A DNA stretch of 64,000 nt from Xanthomonas sp. (GCF_017163755.1 NZ_JAFIWC010000016.1:62001-126000), one strand, 5' to 3'. Positions 1 through 12,952 are shown, counted from the first letter of the stretch. A program made the numbers and translations. Notes: a model not told the origin generated them from the letters alone.

Positions 1-235
1 CGCCGACCACCAGGATGCGCCTGCCGCCTGCGATCGCCTCGGCCAGCAGCGCGACCGCGGCGTCGATGCCGCTCAGCGTGTCCGGCGGCAGCAGCCGCGC
101 CAGTTTCGGCTGCGCCAGCTCGGCGTCGTGCGCGCCGCGCGCGGCGTAGATCCGCCGCAGCAGCGGCAGCACCGCCTCCGGCCACGGGCCGCCTTCCAGC
201 GCCGGTCGCCGGGTGATGCGTGGCGACGGGCTCAT
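1..235 (-). CDS. recJ: RecJ single-stranded-DNA exonuclease, N-terminal fragment (runs off left edge)
   Basis: Only the first ~78 codons lie in the window. The reading frame starts at the ATG at 233-235, which overlaps the stop of the rpfE-like gene (ATGA), and continues to base 1. The translation begins MSPSPRITRRPALEG and ends ...GGRRILVVG, the stretch just before the DHH-family metal motif (GDYDADG in relatives), which would lie off the edge. RecJ is a 5'-3' ssDNA exonuclease used in recombination and mismatch repair. The order greA, rpfE-like, recJ is the one known in Xanthomonas, which supports the call. The catalytic motifs cannot be seen here. Confidence 0.82.
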   Translation of the reverse strand, partial: MSPSPRITRRPALEGGPWPEAVLPLLRRIYAARGAHDAELAQPKLARLLPPDTLSGIDAAVALLAEAIAGGRRILVVG

Positions 236-1149
236 GCGTCCAGGCGCGGCAACGGCCGCCGCCACAGCTGCCAGCGCTGCCCGCGGTCGATGCGGAAACG
301 CGCGCCGTCCTCGAAATCCAGCACCAGCTGCGCCAGTTCGCCGCCGCGCAACGCCTCGAGCAGCGGTTGCAGCGCCTCGCCGACGAACTGCTCGTGCGAA
401 CGCAACTGGCGCAGGTCCACCAGCGCATCGATGCGCGGCGCGGCGTCGCCGATGCCCGCGGCCAGCGCCAACGCGCGCAGCAGCGGGTCGCGGCTGCGCA
501 CCTGCGCGTGCGGCGAGCTCACCCCGGCCGGCAACGAACCGCCGCCCCAGAACCACGGCGAATTGATCGCCGGGCGCCCGAGCGCGGCGCGCTGCCGGTT
601 CCACGGATGCTGGTGCAGCACGATCTGCGCCTCGGTCAGCAGCGCGCGCCAGCGCCTGGCGTCGGCGCCCTCGGGCAGGTGGTCGAACAGGTCGTCGCCG
701 AGCACCTGCGCCGGCGCCGCGAACGCCGGCAGCTCGCTGCCGGCGGGCAGGCGCAGGTACCAGCGCGCCGGGTCCGGCGCATCGAGCTCGATGCCGGCGT
801 CGGCGAACAGCGGCTGCAACGCCGGCAGCAGCGCGGCCACGTCGTCGGCATCGGGCGCGAGCATGTCGCCGTGGGCCATCAGCCGCGCGCCCTGCATGTC
901 CGGCACCACGTAGGCCGGGTCGGCGCGCAGCCACACGGCGTCGCCGGCATCGCCGCTGTCGAACTGGCGGGTCAGCGCCGCCACCGGCCACGACGCCGGC
1001 GGCAGCGCGAAATGGCGCCGCAGCTGCGCCTGGCTGCCGGCGGCCAGCGTGTCGCGCTGCGCGCGGCCGAGCGCCCGCGCCACCTCGCCGCTCAGCGCCG
1101 GTCCGGCCAGACGGGCCCGTTCCGGCAACAGCAAGGTGGCGACGGCCAT
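232..1149 (-). CDS. rpfE: RpfE-like protein (phosphoglycerate-mutase-like, regulator of pathogenicity factors region)
   Basis: A 305-aa protein between greA and recJ. In Xanthomonas campestris this position is held by rpfE, whose disruption alters extracellular enzyme and polysaccharide levels; relatives are often labelled phosphoglycerate mutase. Visible features are a Leu/Ala-rich N-terminus, no signal peptide, and the conserved-looking stretches HQHPWNRQRA and SPWFWGGGSLP in the middle (about residues 184-213). No phosphatase-type catalytic serine motif is obvious, so enzymatic function is uncertain. It starts 4 nt after greA stops and its TGA overlaps the recJ ATG, so the three are one transcription unit. 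The symbol rests on position plus family resemblance. Confidence 0.7.
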   Translation of the reverse strand: MAVATLLLPERARLAGPALSGEVARALGRAQRDTLAAGSQAQLRRHFALPPASWPVAALTRQFDSGDAGDAVWLRADPAYVVPDMQGARLMAHGDMLAPDADDVAALLPALQPLFADAGIELDAPDPARWYLRLPAGSELPAFAAPAQVLGDDLFDHLPEGADARRWRALLTEAQIVLHQHPWNRQRAALGRPAINSPWFWGGGSLPAGVSSPHAQVRSRDPLLRALALAAGIGDAAPRIDALVDLRQLRSHEQFVGEALQPLLEALRGGELAQLVLDFEDGARFRIDRGQRWQLWRRPLPRLDA

Positions 1150-1153
1150 GCGC

Positions 1154-1626
1154 TCAGCCGATGTACTGGACGCTGACGATTTCGTAGTCGCGGCGGCCGG
1201 CGGGCGCGTCGATGGTGACGCTGTCGCCTTCCAGCTTGCCGATCAGCGCGCGCGCCAGCGGCGAGGAGATCGCGATCAGGCCCTGCTTGATGTCCGCCTC
1301 CAGGTCGCCGACGATCTGGTAGCGCTTCTCCTCGCCGGTTTCCTCGTCGGCCAGGGTCACGGTGGCGCCGAACACCACCTTGCTGCCGACCTCCAGCTTG
1401 GTCACGTCGATCACTTCCGAATGCGACAGTTCGCTTTCCAGCTGCTTGATGCGGCCTTCGATGAAGCTCTGCTGTTCGCGCGCGGCGTGGTACTCGGCGT
1501 TTTCCTTCAGGTCGCCGTGCGCACGCGCCTCGGCGATGGCGGCGATCACTTCCGGCCGCTTGACCGACTTCAGCTGTTCCAGTTCCTCGCGCAGGCGCTG
1601 CGCGCCCTGCATGGTCATCGGGACTC

Positions 1627-1630
<4 letters not shown>
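1154..1630 (-). CDS. greA: Transcription elongation factor GreA
   Basis: 158 aa, the normal GreA length. GreA enters the RNA polymerase secondary channel and stimulates cleavage of backtracked transcripts. The N-terminal coiled-coil hairpin is recognisable by the near-invariant stretch around [17 protein letters not shown] (tip acidic residues D and E present), followed by the FKBP-like C-terminal domain ([16 protein letters not shown]). The GTG at 1628-1630 was chosen as start because it gives [10 protein letters not shown], matching the usual MxAPMT- beginning, and because it overlaps the carB stop (GTGA). An ATG at 1616-1618 would remove four residues. Co-transcribed with carB upstream and the rpfE-like gene downstream. 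Confidence 0.97.
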
Positions 1631-4869
<3,239 letters not shown>

Positions 4870-4870
4870 G

Positions 4871-5271
4871 TCAGCTCCGGGACTCGGGACTCGGGACTCG
4901 GGACTCGGATTCGAGCTTCTGCAGCAAGCTGCGATGCAGCTTGTGCAGCATGCGGCCGACCCGGTCACACGTAGAAAGGGCTTCTTCGATTGCTGCTGCG
5001 TCGCCTAGGAAAAGCTCCAGCGCCAACAGCAATTGCGTTTGCAGTTCGGCGCAGGATCCCTGCGCCATGGAAATGAATCTTGCGTAGTCACGCGCGCCGT
5101 AGCGTGCGTTGCCTTCGGCGATGTTCGACGGAATGGATACGGCGGAACGCTGCAGTTGCGCCGTCAATCCATAACGCTCTTCCCGCGGAAGATCCGCGGT
5201 GATTTCGTAGACCTGCTTGGCCAACACCATCGCCAGCTGCCAGACATCGAGTTCTCGGAAATGCGAAGGGC

Positions 5272-5275
<4 letters not shown>
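4871..5275 (-). CDS. Four-helix-bundle protein of the S23/23S rRNA intervening-sequence family
   Basis: 134 aa starting at GTG (5273-5275), which overlaps the carA stop (GTGA). The core reads [19 protein letters not shown], then [34 protein letters not shown] and [19 protein letters not shown], the signature order of the S23/IVS family, which is structurally related to the Avd accessory protein of diversity-generating retroelements. No reverse transcriptase is present here. The molecular role of chromosomal members is unknown; nucleic-acid binding is only a guess. The last ~12 residues ([12 protein letters not shown]) are translated from a GGGACTC heptamer array. It is enclosed by inverted arrays and interrupts the usual carA-carB junction, so it looks like a captured cassette. 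Confidence 0.88.
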
Positions 5276-6426
<1,151 letters not shown>

Positions 6427-6587
6427 GGGGTTCGCCTTGGGGTGAGAGGAACCCTGCCCCACCAACTTGCGGCTGCAAGAAACCGCGAACTCGGCGCTTC
6501 TCCGGGTCCGTGGCGATGGGTAACAGGCGAGCGAGAATTGTACCGGCGCGGACCTGTCCGCGCCAGACGTTTATGTGAAAGCGCCGT

Positions 6588-7304
6588 TCAGCTGAGCAGA
6601 TCGCGCAGCCGGTAGGCCCCGGGCGGCCGCCCCGGCAGGCGCGCGGCGGCGTGCAGCGCGCCGCGGGCGAAGATGTCGCGGTTGCTGGCGCGGTGCACCA
6701 GCTCGACCCGCTCGCCCAGGCCGCTGAACTGCACCAGATGCTCGCCGACGATGTCGCCGGCGCGCAGGCTGGCATAATGCGGCTGCGCGCCGCCGTGCGC
6801 GGCCGACGCGCCCAGGCTCAGCGCGGTGCCGGACGGGGCGTCCTTCTTGTGCACGTGGTGCGATTCGACGATGTCGCAGTCCCAGCCCGGCAGCGCCGCG
6901 GCGGCGCGTTCGACCAGCTCGCTCAGCACCGCCACGCCGAGGCTGAAGTTCGACGCCCAGATCAGCGCGATGCGCGCGGCGGCCGCGTCCAGCGCCTGCC
7001 GCTGCGGCGCCTCCAGGCCGGTGGTGCCGGACACCAGCGCCGCGCCGCGCGCCACGCACAGCGCCAGGATCGGATCGAAGCCTTCGGGCAGGCTGAAATC
7101 GATGGCGACGTCGAACGCCGGCGCGCCGGCGAGTTCGGCGGCGGCGAAGAACGGCACGCCGTCGACCACCCGCTGCGCCGGCGAACGGCGCACCACCGCG
7201 CCGACCACCTGCAGCGCCGGCTCCTGCGCGGCCAGGCGCAACAACGCCTGGCCCATGCGGCCGGACGCACCATGGATCAACACACGCACGGGAGAAGTCG
7301 TCAT
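6588..7304 (-). CDS. dapB: 4-hydroxy-tetrahydrodipicolinate reductase
   Basis: 238 aa. NAD(P)H-dependent step of lysine and diaminopimelate synthesis. The Rossmann motif GASGRMGQALLRL lies at residues ~10-22. The catalytic/substrate segment ESHHVHKKDAPSGTALSLG (~145-163) has the tandem His, Lys and the SGTAL loop of the family. The ATG at 7302-7304 (MTTSPVRVLIHG) is the natural start; the longer frame upstream is REP-rich non-coding DNA. A 161-nt gap separates it from carA on the same strand, so carA may also have its own promoter. Confidence 0.97.
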   Translation of the reverse strand: MTTSPVRVLIHGASGRMGQALLRLAAQEPALQVVGAVVRRSPAQRVVDGVPFFAAAELAGAPAFDVAIDFSLPEGFDPILALCVARGAALVSGTTGLEAPQRQALDAAAARIALIWASNFSLGVAVLSELVERAAAALPGWDCDIVESHHVHKKDAPSGTALSLGASAAHGGAQPHYASLRAGDIVGEHLVQFSGLGERVELVHRASNRDIFARGALHAAARLPGRPPGAYRLRDLLS

Positions 7305-7776
7305 CGGCACAAGGCTAGCGGTTTGTCGCGGTGCGCGACAGGGGGCACGCGCCAGGTGTGGGCGGGTCGTGGAAGCCGTTGGGTCCTGGCGGTCTCGCAA
7401 ACCTCAAGGCCCATTGCTTCGTTCGTCGCGGCTGAAGCGCTCCTACAGGGACTTGCAACCAACTCACTGGGCGTACTGGGAGGAACTTCAGTCCCGATGG
7501 CATCCGAAGCCAGTAGGCCTACCGCTCCGTTCGTCGCGACTGAAGTCGCTCCCACAGGGACTTGCGATCAGTGGTTACCCGCACTGCAGGAGGGGTTTCA
7601 GCCGGACAGCATCCGAAACCGGAAATCCCACCACTCCGTTCGTCGAGGCTGAAGCCGCTCCTACAGGGACTTGCGACCTGCACACCGGATGCACTGTAGG
7701 AAGGGCTTCAGCCCCGACAGGCATCCGGGTCTGGCAAGCACTACCGCTGCGGCGCCACGCCGCCGGCAAGTGCTGG
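7305..7776. repeat. REP-like palindromic repeats in the dapB-MOSC spacer
   Basis: Alternating copies of two related motifs fill the spacer. One orientation (GTCGCGACTGAAGTCGCTCC followed by CACAGGGACTTGC or a variant) occurs near 7424-7457, 7531-7566 and 7637-7676. The other (TAGGAGGGGCTTCAGCCCCGACAGGCATCCG-like, in shorter variants) occurs near 7479-7508, 7590-7612 and 7698-7729. Each motif is itself a small palindrome around CTGAAG/CTTCAG. They come as facing pairs with a period near 105-110 nt, giving roughly three tandem units. No gene is supported in this stretch. Confidence 0.85.
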
Positions 7777-8490
7777 CTACTCGGCCGCCGGCTGGCCCAG
7801 CAGGCGCTTGTCCCAGTTCTCGACCTCGCGCTGCGCGAGGCGGCGCTCGAACAGCACGCGCCAGTTCGGCACCAGCGGCAAGGCCAGGACCTGGTCCAGC
7901 TGCGCCGGGTCGATCGCGCGCCGGTACAGCAGCTCGATCAGCCGCGCCAGCGACCAGGCCGGATACGGGCGCTCCAGCAGCACCAGCCGGTCGCCCGCGG
8001 CGACCTCGCCGGGTTCCAGCACGCGGTAATACCAGCCGGTGCGGCCGCTTTCCTGCACGCGCCTTGCCAGGGCCGGCGCGCCGAAGCGGTCCGACAGCTT
8101 CCAGCACGGCTGCCGCGACTGCGACACCTCCACCAGCGCGGTACCCAGGCGCAGGCGGTCGCCCAGGCACACGTCGGCCTCGGTGGCGCCGAGCGTGCTG
8201 AGGTTCTCGCCGAAGGCGCCGGGCGCGTCCAGCAACGCGTGCGCGCCAAGTTCCTCGCGCCAGGCGCCGTAGTGGTCGCGCGGATAATGGTGCAGGGCCT
8301 TGTCGACGCCGCCGTGCACGCGGCGGTCGCCCTGCTCGTCCAGCTCCAGGCCTTCGGGCCCGATGCGCTGCGGGCCGTGCAGCGGCCGCTTGGCGATCGC
8401 GCTGCGGCTGCCGGGGCGGGTGAAGGCCTCGGCCTTGCCCGCCAGCACCGCATCGACGGCCAGGTCCAGCGCCATGGGTCCCGGGTTCAT
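7777..8490 (-). CDS. MOSC domain protein (YiiM-like)
   Basis: 237 aa. MOSC domains are sulfur-carrier modules related to the molybdenum-cofactor sulfurase C-terminus; YiiM-type proteins detoxify N-hydroxylated compounds together with molybdoenzymes. Recognisable parts are DRRVHGGVDKALHHYPRDHY (~55-75), FGENLSTLGATE (~92-103) and the conserved Cys segment SQSRQPCWKLSDRF (~123-136). A C-terminal extension (WSLARLIELLYRR...) resembles the 3-alpha domain of YiiM proteins. The ATG at 8488-8490 lies 16 nt after the aminotransferase stop, so the two genes probably share a transcript. The exact substrate is not visible. Confidence 0.88.
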   Translation of the reverse strand: MNPGPMALDLAVDAVLAGKAEAFTRPGSRSAIAKRPLHGPQRIGPEGLELDEQGDRRVHGGVDKALHHYPRDHYGAWREELGAHALLDAPGAFGENLSTLGATEADVCLGDRLRLGTALVEVSQSRQPCWKLSDRFGAPALARRVQESGRTGWYYRVLEPGEVAAGDRLVLLERPYPAWSLARLIELLYRRAIDPAQLDQVLALPLVPNWRVLFERRLAQREVENWDKRLLGQPAAE

Positions 8491-8506
8491 GCGCCGCCGG
8501 CCCGCA

Positions 8507-9709
8507 TCAGGCGGCGGCGCCGAGGTGCGCGGCGACCTCGTCCTTCAGCAGTTCGCCGAGGACGCGGACGCCGGCGTCGATCTTCTCCGCCGGCACGGTG
8601 ACGAAGGACAGCCGCAGCGTATTGCGCTGCGGGTCGACCGCGTAGAACGGCGCGCCCGGCACGAACGCCACGTTGCGCTCGATCGCCTTGGCCAGCAGTG
8701 CGCCGCCGTCCATGCCCGGCGGCAGGTCGACCCAGATGAACATGCCGCCCTCGGGGCGGTTCCAGCGCACCTGCGCGGGAAAGTGCTTGTCCAGCGCCTG
8801 CAGCATCTGCTGGCAGCGCGTCGCGTACAGCGCGCGGATGCCGGGAATGTGCGCATCGAGGAAACCGTCCTGCACCGCCTCGTAGACGATGCGCTGGCTG
8901 AACGACGGCGTGTGCAGGTCGGCGGCCTGCTTGGCCTGCACCAGCTTGGCGTGCACGGCTTCCGGCGCCACCACGAAGCCCAGGCGCAGGCCCGGCGCCA
9001 GCACCTTGGAGAACGAACCCATGTAGATGACCTCGTCCGGGTTCATCGACAGCAGGCTCGGCAACGTGTCGCCGCTATAGCACAGCTCGCCGTAGGGATC
9101 GTCCTCGACCAGCGGCACGCCCGCCGCGGCCGCGCGCGCGACCAGCGCCTGGCGCCGCTCCAGCGGCAGCCGCCGCCCGGTCGGGTTCTGGAAGTTGGGC
9201 AGGCAGTACATGAAGCGCGCGCCGGCGAGCTGCGCGTCGGTCAGCGCATCGACCACCAGGCCGTACTCGTCCGAGCGCATCGCCGAGAACGCCGGCTGGA
9301 ACAGCGAGAACGCCTGCAGCGCGCCGAGGTAGCTGGGCGTCTCCACCAGCACCTTGCTGCCCTCGTCGATGAAGATCTTGCCGAGCAGGTCCAGGCCCTG
9401 CTGCGAGCCGGTGGTGATCAGCACCTGGCTGGCGCGGATCGTGGCGCCATGGCGGCTCAGCCGCGCGGCCACCCATTCGCGCAGCGGCAGGTAGCCTTCA
9501 GTGGGGCCGTACTGCAGCGCCGCGTGCGGCGCCTCGCGCAGCACCTTGTCGCAGGCGTACTGCATGCGCTCGACCGGGAACGTGTCCGGCGACGGCAACC
9601 CGCCGGCGAAGGAGATCACCTCCGGGCGTTCGGTGACTTTGAGAATTTCGCGGATCGCCGAACTGGTCAGCGCCTGCGCACGGCGGGAGAACGGAAAGGA
9701 GGTGGTCAT
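8507..9709 (-). CDS. PLP-dependent class I aminotransferase (2-aminoadipate/valine-pyruvate type)
   Basis: 400 aa, fold-type I aminotransferase. Characteristic pieces are FAGGLPSPDTFP (~35), YGPTEGYLPLREW (~75), PNFQNPTGRRLP (~175) and the PLP-lysine segment MGSFSKVLAPGLRLGF (~235-250). These match the LysN/YdcR-catalytic-domain group that lacks a GntR N-terminus. Members act on 2-aminoadipate, aromatic or branched-chain substrates, so the amino donor here cannot be fixed. The start at 9707-9709 (MTTSFPFSRRAQ) follows an AAAGGAGG-like ribosome site. First gene of a likely two-gene unit with the MOSC protein. Confidence 0.92.
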   Translation of the reverse strand: MTTSFPFSRRAQALTSSAIREILKVTERPEVISFAGGLPSPDTFPVERMQYACDKVLREAPHAALQYGPTEGYLPLREWVAARLSRHGATIRASQVLITTGSQQGLDLLGKIFIDEGSKVLVETPSYLGALQAFSLFQPAFSAMRSDEYGLVVDALTDAQLAGARFMYCLPNFQNPTGRRLPLERRQALVARAAAAGVPLVEDDPYGELCYSGDTLPSLLSMNPDEVIYMGSFSKVLAPGLRLGFVVAPEAVHAKLVQAKQAADLHTPSFSQRIVYEAVQDGFLDAHIPGIRALYATRCQQMLQALDKHFPAQVRWNRPEGGMFIWVDLPPGMDGGALLAKAIERNVAFVPGAPFYAVDPQRNTLRLSFVTVPAEKIDAGVRVLGELLKDEVAAHLGAAA

Positions 9710-9768
9710 GGCCGATAGCATAACGGCAGCGCGGCTTCGCTTTCGCTGTGCGGCGCAGCGGACGGCGC

Positions 9769-10269
9769 TCAGCGGTACACCGGGCCCACCCAGGTGGTGC
9801 CTTCGCTGGCGCTGGCATAGGTGCGCCAGCGCCGGCGCACGACGGTGTCGTGGGTGCGGGTGGTGGTGCGCAGGAACGGGGTGACCAGGGTCGAGCGTGC
9901 CTGCACCCGCGCCGAGCGCTCGTCCGGGGCGATCTCGATGCTGAGGATGGTGTGGCTGTATTCGTAGCGCTTGCGGCGCCCGTCGGCGCTGCGCAATTGA
10001 CTCAACACCTTCACCGTGTCCGCGGCGGCATCGCAGGCCTGCGCCTTGTCGGCGGTGACGCGCTTTTGCTGGTTCTCGTGGCGCACCAGCATCGACCGGG
10101 CGAAGCCCTCGTCCAGCAACGCACAGAACGCCTCGTGGTCCAGCGCCTCGAAGGCGCGCTGCTCGCGCAGGTACAGGTCCCGGACCTGCGCCTCGTCGAT
10201 CGATTCGCCGCCGAAGCGGTACACGCACGCGGCAGCGACCAGAACCGCCACCAATACCAGTGCCCTCAT
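9769..10269 (-). CDS. Small exported or membrane-anchored protein of unknown function
   Basis: 166 aa. MRALVLVAVLVAAACVYRFGG is a hydrophobic N-terminus; AAAC could be a weak lipobox, otherwise it is an uncleaved anchor. The rest is a soluble alpha+beta domain (DEAQVRDLYLREQRAFEALDHEAFCALL) resembling NTF2/SnoaL-like proteins with a conserved-looking ending (TTWVGPVYR). No catalytic motif is evident. The ATG at 10267-10269 was preferred to upstream in-frame starts because it begins the signal-like segment. It lies alone between the aminotransferase and the short-chain dehydrogenase remnant. Confidence 0.72.
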   Translation of the reverse strand: MRALVLVAVLVAAACVYRFGGESIDEAQVRDLYLREQRAFEALDHEAFCALLDEGFARSMLVRHENQQKRVTADKAQACDAAADTVKVLSQLRSADGRRKRYEYSHTILSIEIAPDERSARVQARSTLVTPFLRTTTRTHDTVVRRRWRTYASASEGTTWVGPVYR

Positions 10270-10366
10270 GCCACGTTCCTTGTCGCGCCGCCCCCTGCGG
10301 CGGGCATCAGTGTAAGCGCTGCTACGCTGGCGTGTCTCCCTCGGTTCCCCGATACCCGTTTCTACC

Positions 10367-10515
10367 AATCGCCGCCAATACGCCGCTGCGCAGCGTCGCC
10401 TTCCCGGCCGAGTTCGCCGACGCGGCGCTGTTCTTCGCCTCGCCTTGCGCGCGCGCGATGACCGGCAGAACCTGGTGGTGGACGGCGGCCTGGTGCGGGA
10501 TTGTGCGCGAGGCCT
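10367..10515 (+). pseudogene. Remnant of a short-chain dehydrogenase/reductase C-terminus, frameshifted
   Basis: On the plus strand one frame reads AANTPLRSVAFPAEFADAA and then LFFASPCARAMTG. The next frame continues QNLVVDGGLVRD. Together these match the C-terminal consensus of short-chain dehydrogenases (…AxxxxFLASxxAxxxTGQxLxVDGG). One missing base after ATGACCGGC explains the shift. No N-terminal Rossmann motif or catalytic YxxxK is present nearby, so only about 45 codons of a decayed gene survive. It lies between two unrelated genes on the other strand. Confidence 0.75.
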
Positions 10516-10551
10516 TCGCCTCGGCGAAGGCGCCCGCCGGCGCGGCGCCGC

Positions 10552-10809
10552 TCAGCGCTTGTTCGGCGACGGGCCGCAGCTGTCGCAGCCGCCGCAGGCG
10601 CCGCTACCGGCACTGGCCGCAGGTGCGATCTTGCGGCCCAGCGCCTGCAGCCAGGCCGGGCGCCCTTCGCGCAGCAGCGGCAGCGCCACCGCCACCCGCA
10701 GCCGGCGCGCGGTGCCCGGGAACTGCTTCTTCAGCACCACCCAGGCGCTGACCAGCACCGCCAGCGCGATCACCGCGTACTGCAGCAGCAGCGACATGGA
10801 GTCGGACAT
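10552..10809 (-). CDS. FeoB-associated Cys-rich small membrane protein (FeoC-position)
   Basis: 85 aa. One N-terminal membrane helix (LLLQYAVIALAVLVSAWVVL, ~7-26), a basic amphipathic middle (KKQFPGTARRLRVAVALPL) and a Cys-rich tail GACGGCDSCGPSPNKR (CxxCxxC). It starts 3 nt after feoB stops and shares its transcript. Small Cys-rich membrane proteins are common partners of FeoB, and the cysteines could bind iron or a cluster, but no function is proven. It is not related in sequence to the winged-helix FeoC of enterobacteria. Confidence 0.85.
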   Translation of the reverse strand: MSDSMSLLLQYAVIALAVLVSAWVVLKKQFPGTARRLRVAVALPLLREGRPAWLQALGRKIAPAASAGSGACGGCDSCGPSPNKR

Positions 10810-10812
10810 GGC

Positions 10813-12672
10813 TCAGCCGGCGCCCAGCGCCACCGCGACCTGGTAGGTGACCAGCGAGGCCAGGTACGCCAGCGCGAACAGGTAGAACGCGGCGAAGCTC
10901 ATCTGCTTCCACGAGTTGGTCTCGCGCTTGATCGTGGCCAGCGTGGAGATGCACATCGGCGCGTAGATGTACCAGACCAGCAGCGACAGCGCGGTGGCCA
11001 GCGACCAACCGTCGCTGATCAGCGGCGACAGCGCCTGCGCGGCGGCATCGTCGTTGGCCTCCGACAGCGCGTACACCGTGGCCAGCGACGCCACCGCGAC
11101 CTCGCGCGCGGCCAGGCCGGGGATCAGCGCGATGCAGATCTGCCAGTTGAAGCCGAGCGGCGAGAACACCGTGGTCATCGCATGGCCGATGCGCCCGGCG
11201 AAGCTGTAGTCGATCGCCGGCAGCGTGGCGTCGGCCGGCGCGGCCGGGAACGACAGCAGGAACCACAGCAGGATGGTCAGCGCCAGGATGATGCCGCCCA
11301 CGCGCTTGAGGAAGATCGCCGCGCGCTCCCACAGCCCCAGCGCCAGGTCGCGCAGGTGCGGCACGCGGTACGACGGCAGTTCCAGCAGCAGCGGGTGCTC
11401 GCCCTTGTCGCGGCGCCACTTCTTCATCGTCCACGACACCGCCAGCGCGCTGGCGATCGCGGCGAAGTACAGCCCGAACAGCACCAGGCCCTGCTGGTTG
11501 AACACGCCCCACACCTGCTTCTGCGGGATGAACGCGCCGATCAGTAGCGCGTACACCGGCAGCCGCGCCGAGCAGGTCATCAGCGGCGCGACCAGGATGG
11601 TGGCCAGGCGGTCGCGCGGGTCCTGGATGCTGCGCGTGGACATGATCCCCGGTACCGCGCAGGCGAAGCTGGACAGCAGCGGGATGAACGAGCGCCCGGA
11701 CAGGCCGGCGGCGGACATCATGCGGTCGAGCAGGAACGCCGCGCGCGGCAGGTAGCCCGATTCCTCCAGCGCCAGGATGAAGGCGAACAGGATCAGGATC
11801 TGCGGCAGGAAGATCACCACCCCGCCGAGGCCGGCGATGATGCCGTCGACCAGCAGGCTGTTGAGCGGCCCTTCCGGCAGCGTCGATCCGACCCACCCGC
11901 CCAGCGCGCCGGTGCCGGCGTCGATCAGGTCCATCAGCGGCGTGGCCCAGGCGTACACCGCCTGGAAGATCAGGAACATCACCACCGCCAGGGTCAGCAA
12001 CCCGGCGACCGGGTGCAGCAGCCAGCGGTCCAGCGCGTCGTCGACGCGCGAGGTGCGCGTGGGCATCGACACCGCCGCGGCCAAGATCCGCCGCACCTGC
12101 TGGTGGTAGTCGCCCTGCCCTTCGGCCGGCGCCACCGCCGGCGGCAGCGCCGGGGCCAGCGCGTCGAGCCGTTCGACCAGCGCCCTGGCGCCGTTGCGGC
12201 GCACCGCCACGGTCTCGATCACCGGCACGCCGAGCGCGTCCTCCAGCGCCTGGCGGTCGATGCGGATGCCGCGGCGCTGCGCGGCGTCGGCCATGTTCAG
12301 CGCGACGAGCATCGGCTTGCCCAGCTCGCGCAGTTCCAGCGCGAAGCGCAGGTGCAGGCGCAGGTTGGTCGCATCGACCACGCACACCAGCACGTCCGGC
12401 GCCGCTTCGCCCGGGTAGAAGCCGCGGCACAGGTCGCGGGTGATCGCCTCGTCCAGGCTGGCCGGATGCAGGCTGTAGGCGCCGGGCAGGTCGAGCACGG
12501 CGAAATCGCGCCCGGACGGCGCGCGGAACCGGCCCTCCTTGCGCTCGACGGTGACGCCGGTGTAGTTGGCGACCTTCTGCCGGCTGCCGGTGAGCTGGTT
12601 GAACAGCGCGGTCTTGCCGCAGTTCGGGTTGCCGACCAGGGCCAGGCGCAGCGGCACGGCGTCGGCGCTCAT
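10813..12672 (-). CDS. feoB: Ferrous iron transporter FeoB
   Basis: 619 aa, the short form of FeoB. The N-terminal cytosolic G-protein domain has G1 GNPNCGKT (~15-22), the G2 region NYTGVTVERKEG and G3 DLPGAYSL (~58); N-A-D of MLVALNMAD serves as G4. A helical spacer (~170-250) precedes about eight membrane segments containing two Gate-type repeats (first near EESGYLPRAAFLLDRMM, second near KRVGGIILALTILLWFLLSFP). It imports Fe(II) across the inner membrane. The ATG at 12670-12672 overlaps the feoA stop (ATGA). The operon is feoA-feoB-Cys-rich protein. Confidence 0.97.
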   Translation of the reverse strand: MSADAVPLRLALVGNPNCGKTALFNQLTGSRQKVANYTGVTVERKEGRFRAPSGRDFAVLDLPGAYSLHPASLDEAITRDLCRGFYPGEAAPDVLVCVVDATNLRLHLRFALELRELGKPMLVALNMADAAQRRGIRIDRQALEDALGVPVIETVAVRRNGARALVERLDALAPALPPAVAPAEGQGDYHQQVRRILAAAVSMPTRTSRVDDALDRWLLHPVAGLLTLAVVMFLIFQAVYAWATPLMDLIDAGTGALGGWVGSTLPEGPLNSLLVDGIIAGLGGVVIFLPQILILFAFILALEESGYLPRAAFLLDRMMSAAGLSGRSFIPLLSSFACAVPGIMSTRSIQDPRDRLATILVAPLMTCSARLPVYALLIGAFIPQKQVWGVFNQQGLVLFGLYFAAIASALAVSWTMKKWRRDKGEHPLLLELPSYRVPHLRDLALGLWERAAIFLKRVGGIILALTILLWFLLSFPAAPADATLPAIDYSFAGRIGHAMTTVFSPLGFNWQICIALIPGLAAREVAVASLATVYALSEANDDAAAQALSPLISDGWSLATALSLLVWYIYAPMCISTLATIKRETNSWKQMSFAAFYLFALAYLASLVTYQVAVALGAG

Positions 12673-12920
12673 GCGGCGGCCTCCGCGTCGCGGCGCACCT
12701 GCACCCGCGCCGCCTCGCTGCGGCGCAGCGCGAAGCGGGTGTAGCCGACCTGGACCAGCAACGGCTCGCCGCCGACCGGGCCGCTCGCCAGCACCTGCAC
12801 CTGCTCGCCCTGGACGAACCCCAGCTCGCGCAGCCGGCGCGCGATGGCGTCGTTGGGCTGGCGGTCGTGCACGGTCTCCACGGTGGCGATACTGCGCAGC
12901 GGCATGTCGGACAACGTCAC
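12669..12920 (-). CDS. feoA: Ferrous iron transport accessory protein FeoA
   Basis: 83 aa from GTG at 12918-12920 (an ATG at 12903-12905 would give 78). SH3-like FeoA fold: AIARRLRELGFVQGEQVQVLA in the middle and PLLVQVGYTRFALRRSEAARVQV at the end are typical. It works with FeoB in Fe(II) uptake, probably by contacting its cytosolic domain. A Fur-box-like sequence lies 14 nt upstream of the start, so iron repression is expected. Confidence 0.93.
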   Translation of the reverse strand: MTLSDMPLRSIATVETVHDRQPNDAIARRLRELGFVQGEQVQVLASGPVGGEPLLVQVGYTRFALRRSEAARVQVRRDAEAAA

Positions 12921-12933
12921 GGAACGTTCCGTC

Positions 12934-12952
12934 GATAAGAATGGTTATCAAT
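12934..12952 (-). promoter_or_regulatory. Putative Fur box upstream of feoA
   Basis: On the minus strand ATTGATAACCATTCTTATC. It contains GATAAxCATTxxTATC, close to the classic Fur operator halves (GATAAT/CATTATC), within an AT-rich patch that is unusual in this GC-rich DNA. It lies just upstream of feoA and also near the divergent hydratase gene. Confidence 0.7.
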
